Shown here: positions 46,248 to 61,700 of the stretch, in pieces
How positions within the stretch are numbered: position 1 is the first letter of the stretch
How the letters are laid out: each line of letters begins with the position of its first letter
NCBI GenBank assembly: GCA_947561715.1
Contig: OX387205.1
Coordinates: 6,763,001 to 6,827,000, forward strand
DNA: 64,000 nt
Source: Ascidia mentula
Taxonomy: Eukaryota > Chordata > Ascidiacea > Phlebobranchia > Ascidiidae
Reading direction: 5' to 3'
Notes under the pieces: model-generated
The model's database searches: none
What the model saw: only the letters and a program-made list of their open reading frames with translations
Told to the model about the DNA's origin: nothing
Position numbers and translations under genes: made by a program

Positions 46248-49200
46248 AAAAAATATTTTTTTTCAGTACAAGCTTTATTATATAGTGGAAAACGGTGATA
46301 CTCCAGTACTGAGTTTGCGGTTGCACAACGTATGTAACTATGCGATTTCAGCACTTGTCCATTTTGCAGTATATGACTTTTCGATAAAAAATATTTTTTT
46401 TCAGTACAAGCTTTATTATACAGTGGAAAACGCTGATACACCAGTATTGCTTTTGCGGTTGCACAACGTATGTAACTATGCGCTTTCAGTACTTGTCCAT
46501 TTTGCAGTATATGACTTTTCGTTAAAAAATATTTTTTTTCAGTACAAGCTTTATTATACAGTGGAAAACGCTGATACTCCAGTACTGAGTTTGCGGTTGC
46601 ACAGCGTATGTAACCATGCGATTTCAGCACTTTTCCATTTTGCAGTATATGACTTTTCGATAAAAAATATTTTTTTTCAGTACAAGCTTTATTATACAGT
46701 GGAAAACGCTGATACTCCAGTACTGAGTTTGCGGTTGCACAACGTATGTAACCATGCGATTTCAGCACATGTCCATTTTGCAGTATATGACTTTTCGATA
46801 AAAAAGATTTTTTTTCAGTACAAGCTTTATTATACAGTGGAAAACGCTGATACTCCAGTACTGAGTTTGTGGTTGCACAACGTATGTAACCATGCGATTA
46901 AGGCACTTGTCCATTTTGCAGTATATGACTTTTCGAAAAAAAATATTTTTTTTCAGTACAATCTTTATTATACAGTGGAAAACGCTGATACTCCAGTACT
47001 GAGTTTGCGGTTGCACAACGTATGTAACCATGCGATTTCAGCACATGTCCATTTTGCAGTATATGACTTTTCGATAAAAAATATTTTTTTTCAGTACAAG
47101 CTTTATTATACTTTGGAAAACGCTGATACTCCAGTACTGAGTTTACGGTTGCACAACGTATGTAACTATGCGATTTCAGCACTTGTCCATTTTGCAGTAT
47201 ATGACTTTTCGATAAAAAATATTTTTTTTCATTACAAGCTTTATTATACAGTGGAAAACGCTGATACTCCAGTATTGCGTTTGCGGTTGCACAACGTATG
47301 TAACTATGCGCTTTCAGCACTTGTCCATTTTGCAGTATATGACTTTTCGATAAAAAATATTTTTTTTCATTACAAGCTTTATCATACAGTGGAAAACGCT
47401 GATACTCCAGTATTGCGTTTGCGGTTGCACAACGTATGTAACTATGCGCTTTCAGCACTTGTCCATTTTGCAGTATATGACTTTTCGATAAAAAACATTT
47501 TTTTTCAGTACAAGCTTTATTATACAGTGGAAAACGCTGATACTCCAGTACTGAGTTTGCGGTTGCACAACGTATGTAACCATGCGATTTCAGCACTTGT
47601 CCATTTTGCAGTATATGACTTTTCGATATAAAATATTTTTTTTCTGTACAAGCTTTATTATACAGTGGAATACGCTGATACTCCAGTACTGAGTTTGCGG
47701 TTGCACAACGTATGTAACTATGCGATTTCAGCACTTGTCTATTTTGCAGTATATGACTTTTCGATAAAAAATATTTTTTTTCATTACAAGCTTTACTATA
47801 CAGTGGAAAACGCTGATACTCCAGTATTGCGTTTGCGGTTGCACAACGTATGTAACTATGCGCTTTCAGTACTTGTCCATTTTGCAGTATATGACTTTTC
47901 GTTAAAAAATATTTTTTTTCAGTACAAGCTTTATTATACAGTGGAAAACGCTGATACTCCAGTACTGAGTTTGCGGTTGCACAACGTATGTGACCATGCG
48001 ATTTCAGCACTTTTCCATTTTGCAGTATATGACTTTTCGATGAAAAATATTTTTTTTCAGTACAAGCTTTATTATACAGTGGAAAACGCTGATACTCCAG
48101 TACTGAGTTTGCGGTTGCACAACGTATGTAACCATGCGATTTCAGCACATGTCCATTTTGCAGTATATGACTTTTCGATAAAAAATATTTTTTTTCAGTA
48201 CAAGCTTTATTATACAGTGGAAAACGCTGATACTCCAGTACTGAGTTTGTGGTTGCACAACGTATGTAACCATGCGATTAAGGCACTTGTCCATTTTGCA
48301 GTATATGACTTTTCGAAAAAAAATATTTTTTTTCAGTACAATCTTTATTATACAGTGGAAAACGCTGATACTCCAGTACTGAGTTTGCGGTTGCACAACG
48401 TATGTAACCATGCGATTTCAGCACATGTCCATTTTGCAGTATATGACTTTTCGATAAAAAATATTTTTTTTCAGTACAAGCTTTATTATACTTTGGAAAA
48501 CGCTGATACTCCAGTACTGAGTTTACGGTTGCACAACGTATGTAACTATGCGATTTCAGCACTTGTCCATTTTGCAGTATATGACTTTTCGATAAAAAAT
48601 ATTTTTTTTTAGTACAAGCTTTATTATACAGTGGAAAACGCTGGTACTCCAGTATTGCTTTTGCGGTTGCACAACGTATGTAACTATGCGATTTCAGCAC
48701 TTGTCCATTTTGCAGTATATGACTTTTCGATAAAAAATATTTTTTTTCAGTACAAGCTTTATTATACAGTGGAAAACGCTGATACTCCAGTACTGAGTTT
48801 GCGGTTGCACAACGTATGTAACTATGCGATTTCAGCACTTGTCCATTTTGCAGTATATGACTTTTCGATAAAAAATATTTTTTTTCAGTACAAGCTTTAT
48901 TATACAGTGGAAAACGCTGATACTCCAGTACTGAGTTTGTGGTTGCACAACGTATGTAACCATGCGATTAAGGCACTTGTCCATTTTGCAGTATATGACT
49001 TTTCGAAAAAAAATATTTTTTTTCAGTACAATCTTTATTATACAGTGGAAAACGCTGATACTCCAGTACTGAGTTTGCGGTTGCACAACGTATGTAACCA
49101 TGCGATTTCAGCACATGTCCATTTTGCAGTATATGACTTTTCGATAAAAAATATTTTTTTTCAGTACAAGCTTTATTATACTTTGGAAAACGCTGATACT

Positions 49201-52200
49201 CCAGTACTGAGTTTACGGTTGCACAACGTATGTAACTATGCGATTTCAGCACTTGTCCATTTTGCAGTATATGACTTTTCGATAAAAAATATTTTTTTTT
49301 AGTACAAGCTTTATTATACAGTGGAAAACGCTGGTACTCCAGTATTGCTTTTGCGGTTGCACAACGTATGTAACTATGCGATTTCAGCACTTGTCCATTT
49401 TGCAGTATATGACTTTTCGATAAAAAATATTTTTTTTCAGTACAAGCTTTATTATACAGTGGAAAACGCTGATACTCCAGTACTGAGTTTGCGGTTGCAC
49501 AACGTATGTAACTATGCGATTTCAGCACTTGTCCATTTTGCAGTATATGACTTTTCGATAAAAAATTTTTTTTTTCATTACAAGCTTTATTATACAGTGG
49601 AAAACGCTGATACTCCAGTAATGCGTTTGCGGTTGCACAACGTATGTAACTATGCGCTTTCAGCACTTGTCCATTTTGCAGTATATGACTTTTCAATAAA
49701 AAATATTTTTTTTCAGTACACGCTTTACTATACAGTGGAAAACGCTGATACTCCAGTATTGCGTTTGCGGTTGCACAACGTATGTAACTATGCGCTTTCA
49801 GCACTTTTCCATTTTGCAGTATATGACTTTTCGATGAAAAATATTTTTTTTCAGTACAAGCTTTATTATACAGTGGAAAACGCTGATACTCCAGTACTGA
49901 GTTTGCGGTTGCACAACGTATGTAACCATGCGATTAAGGCACTTGTCCATTTTGCAGTATATGACTTTTCGAAAAAAAATATTTTTTTTCAGTACAATCT
50001 TTATTATACAGTGGAAAACGCTGGTACTCCAGTATTGCTTTTGCGGTTGCGCAACGTATGTAACTATGCGATTTCAGCACTTGTCCATTTTGCAGTATAT
50101 GACTTTTCGATAAAAAATATTTTTTTTCAGTACAAGCTTTATTATACAGTGGAAAACGCTGATACTCCAGTACTGAGTTTGCGGTTGCACAACGTATGTA
50201 ACTATGCGATTTCAGCACTTGTCCATTTTGCAGTATATGACTTTTCGATAAAAAATATTTTTTTTCAGTACAAGCTTTATTATACAGTGGAAAACGCTGA
50301 TACTCCAGTACTGAGTTTGTGGTTGCACAACGTATGTAACCATGCGATTAAGGCACTTGTCCATTTTGCAGTATATGACTTTTCGAAAAAAAATATTTTT
50401 TTTCAGTACAATCTTTATTATACAGTGGAAAACGCTGATACTCCAGTACTGAGTTTGCGGTTGCACAACGTATGTAACCATGCGATTTCAGCACATGTCC
50501 ATTTTGCAGTATATGACTTTTCGATAAAAAATATTTTTTTTCAGTACAAGCTTTATTATACTTTGGAAAACGCTGATACTCCAGTACTGAGTTTACGGTT
50601 GCACAACGTATGTAACTATGCGATTTCAGCACTTGTCCATTTTGCAGTATATGACTTTTCGATAAAAAATATTTTTTTTTAGTACAAGCTTTATTATACA
50701 GTGGAAAACGCTGGTACTCCAGTATTGCTTTTGCGGTTGCACAACGTATGTAACTATGCGATTTCAGCACTTGTCCATTTTGCAGTATATGACTTTTCGA
50801 TAAAAAATATTTTTTTTCAGTACAAGCTTTATTATACAGTGGAAAACGCTGATACTCCAGTACTGAGTTTGCGGTTGCACAACGTATGTAACTATGCGAT
50901 TTCAGCACTTGTCCATTTTGCAGTATATGACTTTTCGATAAAAAATATTTTTTTTCATTACAAGCTTTATTATACAGTGGAAAACGCTGATACTCCAGTA
51001 TTGCGTTTGCGGTTGCACAACGTATGTAACTATGCGCTTTCAGCACTTGTCCATTTTGCAGTATATGACTTTTCGATAAAAAATATTTTTTTTCATTACA
51101 AGCTTTATTATACAGTGGAAAACGCTGATACTCCAGTATTGCGTTTGCGGTTGCACAACGTATGTAACTATGCGCTTTCAGCACTTGTCCATTTTGCAGT
51201 ATATGACTTTTCGATAAAAAACATTTTTTTTCAGTACAAGCTTTATTATACAGTGGAAAACGCTGATACTCCAGTACTGAGTTTGCGGTTGCACAACGTA
51301 TGTAACCATGCGATTTCAGCACTTGTCCATTTTGCAGTATATGACTTTTCGATATAAAATATTTTTTTTCTGTACAAGCTTTATTATACAGTGGAATACG
51401 CTGATACTCCAGTACTGAGTTTGCGGTTGCACAACGTATGTAACTATGCGATTTCAGCACTTGTCTATTTTGCAGTATATGACTTTTCGATAAAAAATAT
51501 TTTTTTTCATTACAAGCTTTACTATACAGTGGAAAACGCTGATACTCCAGTATTGCGTTTGCGGTTGCACAACGTATGTAACTATGCGCTTTCAGTACTT
51601 GTCCATTTTGCAGTATATGACTTTTCGTTAAAAAATATTTTTTTTCAGTACAAGCTTTATTATACAGTGGAAAACGCTGATACTCCAGTACTGAGTTTGC
51701 GGTTGCACAACGTATGTGACCATGCGATTTCAGCACTTTTCCATTTTGCAGTATATGACTTTTCGATGAAAAATATTTTTTTTCAGTACAAGCTTTATTA
51801 TACAGTGGAAAACGCTGATACTCCAGTACTGAGTTTGCGGTTGCACAACGTATGTAACCATGCGATTTCAGCACATGTCCATTTTGCAGTATATGACATT
51901 TCGATAAAAAATATTTTTTTTCAGTACAAGCTTTATTATACAGTGGAAAACGCTGATACTCCAGTACTGAGTTTGCGGTTGCACAACGTATGTAACCATG
52001 CGATTTCAGCACATGTCCATTTTGCAGTATATGACTTTTCGATAAAAAATATTTTTTTTCAGTACAAGCTTTATTATACTTTGGAAAACGCTGATACTCC
52101 AGTACTGAGTTTACGGTTGCACAACGTATGTAACTATGCGATTTCAGCACTTGTCCATTTTGCAGTATATGACTTTTCGATAAAAAATATTTTTTTTTAG

Positions 52201-55200
52201 TACAAGCTTTATTATACAGTGGAAAACGCTGGTACTCCAGTATTGCTTTTGCGGTTGCACAACGTATGTAACTATGCGATTTCAGCACTTGTCCATTTTG
52301 CAGTATATGACTTTTCGATAAAAAATATTTTTTTTCAGTACAAGCTTTATTATACAGTGGAAAACGCTGATACTCCAGTACTGAGTTTGCGGTTGCACAA
52401 CGTATGTAACTATGCGATTTCAGCACTTGTCCATTTTGCAGTATATGACTTTTCGATAAAAAATATTTTTTTTCAGTACAAGCTTTATTATACAGTGGAA
52501 AACGCTGATACTCCAGTACTGAGTTTGTGGTTGCACAACGTATGTAACCATGCGATTAAGGCACTTGTCCATTTTGCAGTATATGACTTTTCGAAAAAAA
52601 ATATTTTTTTTCAGTACAATCTTTATTATACAGTGGAAAACGCTGATACTCCAGTACTGAGTTTGCGGTTGCACAACGTATGTAACCATGCGATTTCAGC
52701 ACATGTCCATTTTGCAGTATATGACTTTTCGATAAAAAATATTTTTTTTCAGTACAAGCTTTATTATACTTTGGAAAACGCTGATACTCCAGTACTGAGT
52801 TTACGGTTGCACAACGTATGTAACTATGCGATTTCAGCACTTGTCCATTTTGCAGTATATAACTTTTCGATAAAAAATATTTTTTTTTAGTACAAGCTTT
52901 ATTATACAGTGGAAAACGCTGGTACTCCAGTATTGCTTTTGCGGTTGCACAACGTATGTAACTATGCGATTTCAGCACTTGTCCATTTTGCAGTATATGA
53001 CTTTTCGATAAAAAATATTTTTTTTCAGTACAAGCTTTATTACACAGTGGAAAACGCTGATACTCCAGTACTGAGTTTGCGGTTGCACAACGTATGTAAC
53101 TATGCGATTTCAGCACTTGTCCATTTTGCAGTATATGACTTTTCGATAAAAAATTTTTTTTTTCATTACAAGCTTTATTATACAGTGGAAAACGCTGATA
53201 CTCCAGTAATGCGTTTGCGGTTGCACAACGTATGTAACTATGCGCTTTCAGCACTTGTCCATTTTGCAGTATATGACTTTTCAATAAAAAATATTTTTTT
53301 TCAGTACAAGCTTTACTATACAGTGGAAAACGCTGATACTCCAGTATTGCGTTTGCGGTTGCACAACGTATGTAACTATGCGCTTTCAGCACTTTTCCAT
53401 TTTGCAGTATATGACTTTTCGATGAAAAATATTTTTTTTCAGTACAAGCTTTATTATACAGTGGAAAACGCTGATACTCCAGTACTGAGTTTGCGGTTGC
53501 ACAACGTATGTAACCATGCGATTAAGGCACTTGTCCATTTTGCAGTATATGACTTTTCGAAAAAAAATATTTTTTTTCAGTACAATCTTTATTATACAGT
53601 GGAAAACGCTGGTACTCCAGTATTGCTTTTGCGGTTGCGCAACGTATGTAACTATGCGATTTCAGCACTTGTCCATTTTGCAGTATATGACTTTTCGATA
53701 AAAAATATTTTTTTTCAGTACAAGCTTTATTATACAGTGGAAAACGCTGATACTCCAGTACTGAGTTTGCGGTTGCACAACGTATGTAACTATGCGATTT
53801 CAGCACTTGTCCATTTTGCAGTATATGACTTTTCGATAAAAAATATTTTTTTTCAGTACAAGCTTTATTATACAGTGGAAAACGCTGATACTCCAGTACT
53901 GAGTTTGTGGTTGCACAACGTATGTAACCATGCGATTAAGGCACTTGTCCATTTTGCAGTATATGACTTTTCGAAAAAAAATATTTTTTTTCAGTACAAT
54001 CTTTATTATACAGTGGAAAACGCTGATACTCCAGTACTGAGTTTGCGGTTGCACAACGTATGTAACCATGCGATTTCAGCACATGTCCATTTTGCAGTAT
54101 ATGACTTTTCGATAAAAAATATTTTTTTTCAGTACAAGCTTTATTATACTTTGGAAAACGCTGATACTCCAGTACTGAGTTTACGGTTGCACAACGTATG
54201 TAACTATGCGATTTCAGCACTTGTCCATTTTGCAGTATATGACTTTTCGATAAAAAATATTTTTTTTTAGTACAAGCTTTATTATACAGTGGAAAACGCT
54301 GGTACTCCAGTATTGCTTTTGCGGTTGCACAACGTATGTAACTATGCGATTTCAGCACTTGTCCATTTTGCAGTATATGACTTTTCGATAAAAAATATTT
54401 TTTTTCAGTACAAGCTTTATTATACAGTGGAAAACGCTGATACTCCAGTACTGAGTTTGCGGTTGCACAACGTATGTAACTATGCGATTTCAGCACTTGT
54501 CCATTTTGCAGTATATGACTTTTCGATAAAAAATTTTTTTTTTCATTACAAGCTTTATTATACAGTGGAAAACGCTGATACTCCAGTAATGCGTTTGCGG
54601 TTGCACAACGTATGTAACTATGCGCTTTCAGCACTTGTCCATTTTGCAGTATATGACTTTTCAATAAAAAATATTTTTTTTCAGTACAAGCTTTACTATA
54701 CAGTGGAAAACGCTGATACTCCAGTATTGCGTTTGCGGTTGCACAACGTATGTAACTATGCGCTTTCAGCACTTTTCCATTTTGCAGTATATGACTTTTC
54801 GATGAAAAATATTTTTTTTCAGTACAAGCTTTATTATACAGTGGAAAACGCTGATACTCCAGTACTGAGTTTGCGGTTGCACAACGTATGTAACCATGCG
54901 ATTAAGGCACTTGTCCATTTTGCAGTATATGACTTTTCGAAAAAAAATATTTTTTTTCAGTACAATCTTTATTATACAGTGGAAAACGCTGATACTCCAG
55001 TACTGAGTTTGCGGTTGCACAACGTATGTAACCATGCGATTTCAGCACATGTCCATTTTGCAGTATTTGACTTTTGAAAAAAATATTTTTTTTCAGTACA
55101 AGCTTTATTATATAGTGGAAAACGGTGATACTCCAGTACTGAGTTTGCGGTTGCACAACGTATGTAACTATGCGATTTCAGCACTTGTCCATTTTGCAGT

Positions 55201-58200
55201 ATATGACTTTTCGATAAAAAATATTTTTTTTCAGTACAAGCTTTATTATACAGTGGAAAACGCTGATACACCAGTATTGCTTTTGCGGTTGCACAACGTA
55301 TGTAACTATGCGCTTTCAGTACTTGTCCATTTTGCAGTATATGACTTTTCGTCAAAAAATATTTTTTTTCAGTACAAGCTTTATTATACAGTGGAAAACG
55401 CTGATACTCCAGTACTGAGTTTGCGGTTGCACAACGTATGTAACCATGCGATTTCAGCACTTTTCCATTTTGCAGTATATGACTTTTCGATAAAAAATAT
55501 TTTTTTTCAGTACAAGCTTTATTATACAGTGGAAAACGCTGATACTCCAGTACTGAGTTTGCGGTTGCACAACGTATGTAACCATGCGATTTCAGCACAT
55601 GTCGATTTTGCAGTATATGACTTTTCGATAAAAAAGATTTTTTTTCAGTACAAGCTTTATTATACAGTGGAAAACGCTGATACTCCAGTACTGAGTTTGT
55701 GGTTGCACAACGTATGTAACCATGCGATTAAGGCACTTGTCCATTTTGCAGTATATGACTTTTCGAAAAAAAATATTTTTTTTCAGTACAATCTTTATTA
55801 TACAGTGGAAAACGCTGATACTCCAGTACTGAGTTTGCGGTTGCACAACGTATGTAACCATGCGATTTCAGCACATGTCCATTTTGCAGTATATGACTTT
55901 TCGATAAAAAATATTTTTTTTCAGTACAAGCTTTATTATACTTTGGAAAACGCTGATACTCCAGTACTGAGTTTACGGTTGCACAACGTATGTAACTATG
56001 CGATTTCAGCACTTGTCCATTTTGCAGTATATGACTTTTCGATAAAAAATATTTTTTTTCATTACAAGCTTTATTATACAGTGGAAAACGCTGATACTCC
56101 AGTATTGCGTTTGCGGTTGCACAACGTATGTAACTATGCGCTTTCAGCACTTGTCCATTTTGCAGTATATGACTTTTCGATAAAAAATATTTTTTTTCAT
56201 TACAAGCTTTATTATACAGTGGAAAACGCTGATACTCCAGTATTGCGTTTGCGGTTGCACAACGTATGTAACTATGCGCTTTCAGCACTTGTCCATTTTG
56301 CAGTATATGACTTTTCGATAAAAAACATTTTTTTTCAGTACAAGCTTTATTATACAGTGGAAAACGCTGATACTCCAGTACTGAGTTTGCGGTTGCACAA
56401 CGTATGTAACCATGCGATTTCAGCACTTGTCCATTTTGCAGTATATGACTTTTCGATATAAAATATTTTTTTTCTGTACAAGCTTTATTATACAGTGGAA
56501 TACGCTGATACTCCAGTACTGAGTTTGCGGTTGCACAACGTATGTAACTATGCGATTTCAGCACTTGTCTATTTTGCAGTATATGACTTTTCGATAAAAA
56601 ATATTTTTTTTCATTACAAGCTTTACTATACAGTGGAAAACGCTGATACTCCAGTATTGCGTTTGCGGTTGCACAACGTATGTAACTATGCGCTTTCAGT
56701 ACTTGTCCATTTTGCAGTATATGACTTTTCGTTAAAAAATATTTTTTTTCAGTACAAGCTTTATTATACAGTGGAAAACGCTGATACTCCAGTACTGAGT
56801 TTGCGGTTGCACAACGTATGTGACCATGCGATTTCAGCACTTTTCCATTTTGCAGTATATGACTTTTCGATGAAAAATATTTTTTTTCAGTACAAGCTTT
56901 ATTATACAGTGGAAAACGCTGATACTCCAGTACTGAGTTTGCGGTTGCACAACGTATGTAACCATGCGATTTTAGCACATGTCCATTTTGCAGTATATGA
57001 CTTTTCGATAAAAAATATTTTTTTTCAGTACAAGCTTTATTATACAGTGGAAAACGCTGATACTCCAGTACTGAGTTTGTGGTTGCACAACGTATGTAAC
57101 CATGCGATTAAGGCACTTGTCCATTTTGCAGTATATGACTTTTCGAAAAAAAATATTTTTTTTCAGTACAATCTTTATTATACAGTGGAAAACGCTGATA
57201 CTCCAATACTGAGTTTGCGGTTGCACAACGTATGTAACCATGCGATTTCAGCACATGTCCATTTTGCAGTATATGACTTTTCGATAAAAAATATTTTTTT
57301 TCAGTACAAGCTTTATTATACTTTGGAAAACGCTGATACTCCAGTACTGAGTTTACGGTTGCACAACGTATGTAACTATGCGATTTCAGCACTTGTCCAT
57401 TTTGCAGTATATGACTTTTCGATAAAAAATATTTTTTTTTAGTACAAGCTTTATTATACAGTGGAAAACGCTGGTACTCCAGTATTGCTTTTGCGGTTGC
57501 GCAACGTATGTAACTATGCGATTTCAGCACTTGTCCATTTTGCAGTATATGACTTTTCGATAAAAAATATTTTTTTTCAGTACAAGCTTTATTATACAGT
57601 GGAAAACGCTGATACTCCAGTACTGAGTTTGCGGTTGCACAACGTATGTAACTATGCGATTTCAGCACTTGTCCATTTTGCAGTATATGACTTTTCGATA
57701 AAAAATATTTTTTTTCAGTACAAGCTTTATTATACAGTGGAAAACGCTGATACTCCAGTACTGAGTTTGTGGTTGCACAACGTATGTAACCATGCGATTA
57801 AGGCACTTGTCCATTTTGCAGTATATGACTTTTCGAAAAAAAATATTTTTTTTCAGTACAATCTTTATTATACAGTGGAAAACGCTGATACTCCAGTACT
57901 GAGTTTGCGGTTGCACAACGTATGTAACCATGCGATTTCAGCACATGTCCATTTTGCAGTATATGACTTTTCGATAAAAAATATTTTTTTTCAGTACAAG
58001 CTTTATTATACTTTGGAAAACGCTGATACTCCAGTACTGAGTTTACGGTTGCACAACGTATGTAACTATGCGATTTCAGCACTTGTCCATTTTGCAGTAT
58101 ATGACTTTTCGATAAAAAATATTTTTTTTTAGTACAAGCTTTATTATACAGTGGAAAACGCTGGTACTCCAGTATTGCTTTTGCGGTTGCACAACGTATG

Positions 58201-58790
58201 TAACTATGCGATTTCAGCACTTGTCCATTTTGCAGTATATGACTTTTCGATAAAAAATATTTTTTTTCAGTACAAGCTTTATTATACAGTGGAAAACGCT
58301 GATACTCCAGTACTGAGTTTGCGGTTGCACAACGTATGTAACTATGCGATTTCAGCACTTGTCCATTTTGCAGTATATGACTTTTCGATAAAAAATTTTT
58401 TTTTTCATTACAAGCTTTATTATACAGTGGAAAACGCTGATACTCCAGTAATGCGTTTGCGGTTGCACAACGTATGTAACTATGCGCTTTCAGCACTTGT
58501 CCATTTTGCAGTATATGACTTTTCAATAAAAAATATTTTTTTTCAGTACAAGCTTTACTATACAGTGGAAAACGCTGATACTCCAGTATTGCGTTTGCGG
58601 TTGCACAACGTATGTAACTATGCGCTTTCAGCACTTTTCCATTTTGCAGTATATGACTTTTCGATGAAAAATATTTTTTTTCAGTACAAGCTTTATTATA
58701 CAGTGGAAAACGCTGATACTCCAGTACTGAGTTTGCGGTTGCACAACGTATGTAACCATGCGATTAAGGCACTTGTCCATTTTGCAGTAT
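46204..58790. repeat. 64-monomer macro-repeat and nested 10- and 26-monomer repeats
   Basis: The segment 46204 to about 49950 recurs at 55034 to about 58780 with offset 8,830 (64 monomers minus 2). Inside, 49321-50682 recurs at 52909-54270 with offset 3,588 (26 monomers), and blocks beginning at 49321/50701 and 52909/54289 are 1,380 bp (10 monomers) apart. Copies differ by few substitutions, so the homogenisation is recent. Confidence 0.8.
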
Positions 58791-61700
58791 ATGACTTTTC
58801 GATAAAAAATATTTTTTTTCAGTACAAGCTTTATTATACTTTGGAAAACGCTGATACTCCAGTACTGAGTTTACGGTTGCACAACGTATGTAACTATGCG
58901 ATTTCAGCACTTGTCCATTTTGCAGTATATGACTTTTCGATAAAAAATATTTTTTTTTAGTACAAGCTTTATTATACAGTGGAAAACGCTGGTACTCCAG
59001 TATTGCTTTTGCGGTTGCACAACGTATGTAACTATGCGATTTCAGCACTTGTCCATTTTGCAGTATATGACTTTTCGACAAAAAATATTTTTTTTCAGTA
59101 CAAGCTTTATTATACAGTGGAAAACGCTGATACTCCAGTACTGAGTTTGCGGTTGCACAACGTATGTAACTATGCGATTTCAGCACTTGTCCATTTTGCA
59201 GTATATGACTTTTCGATAAAAAATATTTTTTTTCATTACAAGCTTTATTATACAGTGGAAAACGCTGATACTCCAGTAATGCGTTTGCGGTTGCACAACG
59301 TATGTAACTATGCGCTTTCAGCACTTGTCCATTTTGCAGTATATGACTTTTCAATAAAAAATATTTTTTTTCAGTACAAGCTTTACTATACAGTGGAAAA
59401 CGCTGATACTCCAGTATTGCGTTTGCGGTTGCACAACGTATGTAACTATGCGCTTTCAGCACTTTTCCATTTTGCAGTATATGACTTTTCGATGAAAAAT
59501 ATTTTTTTTCAGTACAAGCTTTATTATACAGTGGAAAACGCTGATACTCCAGTACTGAGTTTGCGGTTGCACAACGTATGTAACCATGCGATTAAGGCAC
59601 TTGTCCATTTTGCAGTATATGACTTTTCGAAAAAAAATATTTTTTTTCAGTACAATCTTTATTATACAGTGGAAAACGCTGGTACTCCAGTATTGCTTTT
59701 GCGGTTGCGCAACGTATGTAACTATGCGATTTCAGCACTTGTCCATTTTGCAGTATATGACTTTTCGATAAAAAATATTTTTTTTCAGTACAAGCTTTAT
59801 TATACAGTGGAAAACGCTGATACTCCAGTACTGAGTTTGCGGTTGCACAACGTATGTAACTATGCGATTTCAGCACTTGTCCATTTTGCAGTATATGACT
59901 TTTCGATAAAAAATATTTTTTTTCAGTACAAGCTTTATTATACAGTGGAAAACGCTGATACTCCAGTACTGAGTTTGTGGTTGCACAACGTATGTAACCA
60001 TGCGATTAAGGCACTTGTCCATTTTGCAGTATATGACTTTTCGAAAAAAAATATTTTTTTTCAGTACAATCTTTATTATACAGTGGAAAACGCTGATACT
60101 CCAGTACTGAGTTTGCGGTTGCACAACGTATGTAACTATGCGCTTTCAGCACTTTTCCATTTTGCAGTATATGACTTTTCGATGAAAAATATTTTTTTTC
60201 AGTACAAGCTTTATTATACAGTGGAAAACGCTGATACTCCAGTACTGAGTTTGCGGTTGCACAACGTATGTAACCATGCGATTAAGGCACTTGTCCATTT
60301 TGCAGTATATGACTTTTCGAAAAAAAATATTTTTTTTCAGTACAATCTTTATTATACAGTGGAAAACGCTGGTACTCCAGTATTGCTTTTGCGGTTGCGC
60401 AACGTATGTAACTATGCGATTTCAGCACTTGTCCATTTTGCAGTATATGACTTTTCGATAAAAAATATTTTTTTTCAGCACAAGCTTTATTATACAGTGG
60501 AAAACGCTGATACTCCAGTACTGAGTTTGCGGTTGCACAACGTATGTAACTATGCGATTTCAGCACTTGTCCATTTTGCAGTATATGACTTTTCGATAAA
60601 AAATATTTTTTTTCAGAACAAGCTTTATTATACAGTGGAAAACGCTGATACTCCAGTACTGAGTTTGTGGTTGCACAACGTATGTAACCATGCGATTAAG
60701 GCACTTGTCCATTTTGCAGTATATGACTTTTCGAAAAAAAATATTTTTTTTCAGTACAATCTTTATTATACAGTGGAAAACGCTGATACTCCAGTACTGA
60801 GTTTGCGGTTGCACAACGTATGTAACCATGCGATTTCAGCACATGTCCATTTTGCAGTATATGACTTTTCGATAAAAAATATTTTTTTTCAGTACAAGCT
60901 TTATTATACTTTGGAAAACGCTGATACTCCAGTACTGAGTTTACGGTTGCACAACGTATGTAACTATGCGATTTCAGCACTTGTCCATTTTGCAGTATAT
61001 GACTTTTCGATAAAAAATATTTTTTTTTAGTACAAGCTTTATTATACAGTGGAAAACGCTGGTACTCCAGTATTGCTTTTGCGGTTGCACAACGTATGTA
61101 ACTATGCGATTTCAGCACTTGTCCATTTTGCAGTATATGACTTTTCGATAAAAAATATTTTTTTTCAGTACAAGCTTTATTATACAGTGGAAAACGCTGA
61201 TACTCCAGTACTGAGTTTGCGGTTGCACAACGTATGTAACTATGCGATTTCAGCACTTGTCCATTTTGCAGTATATGACTTTTCGATAAAAAATTTTTTT
61301 TTTCATTACAAGCTTTATTATACAGTGGAAAACGCTGATACTCCAGTAATGCGTTTGCGGTTGCACAACGTATGTAACTATGCGCTTTCAGCACTTGTCC
61401 ATTTTGCAGTATATGACTTTTCAATAAAAAATATTTTTTTTCAGTACAAGCTTTACTATACAGTGGAAAACGCTGATACTCCAGTATTGCGTTTGCGGTT
61501 GCACAACGTATGTAACTATGCGCTTTCAGCACTTTTCCATTTTGCAGTATATGACTTTTCGATGAAAAATATTTTTTTTCAGTACAAGCTTTATTATACA
61601 GTGGAAAACGCTGATACTCCAGTACTGAGTTTGCGGTTGCACAACGTATGTAACCATGCGATTAAGGCACTTGTCCATTTTGCAGTATATGACTTTTCGA

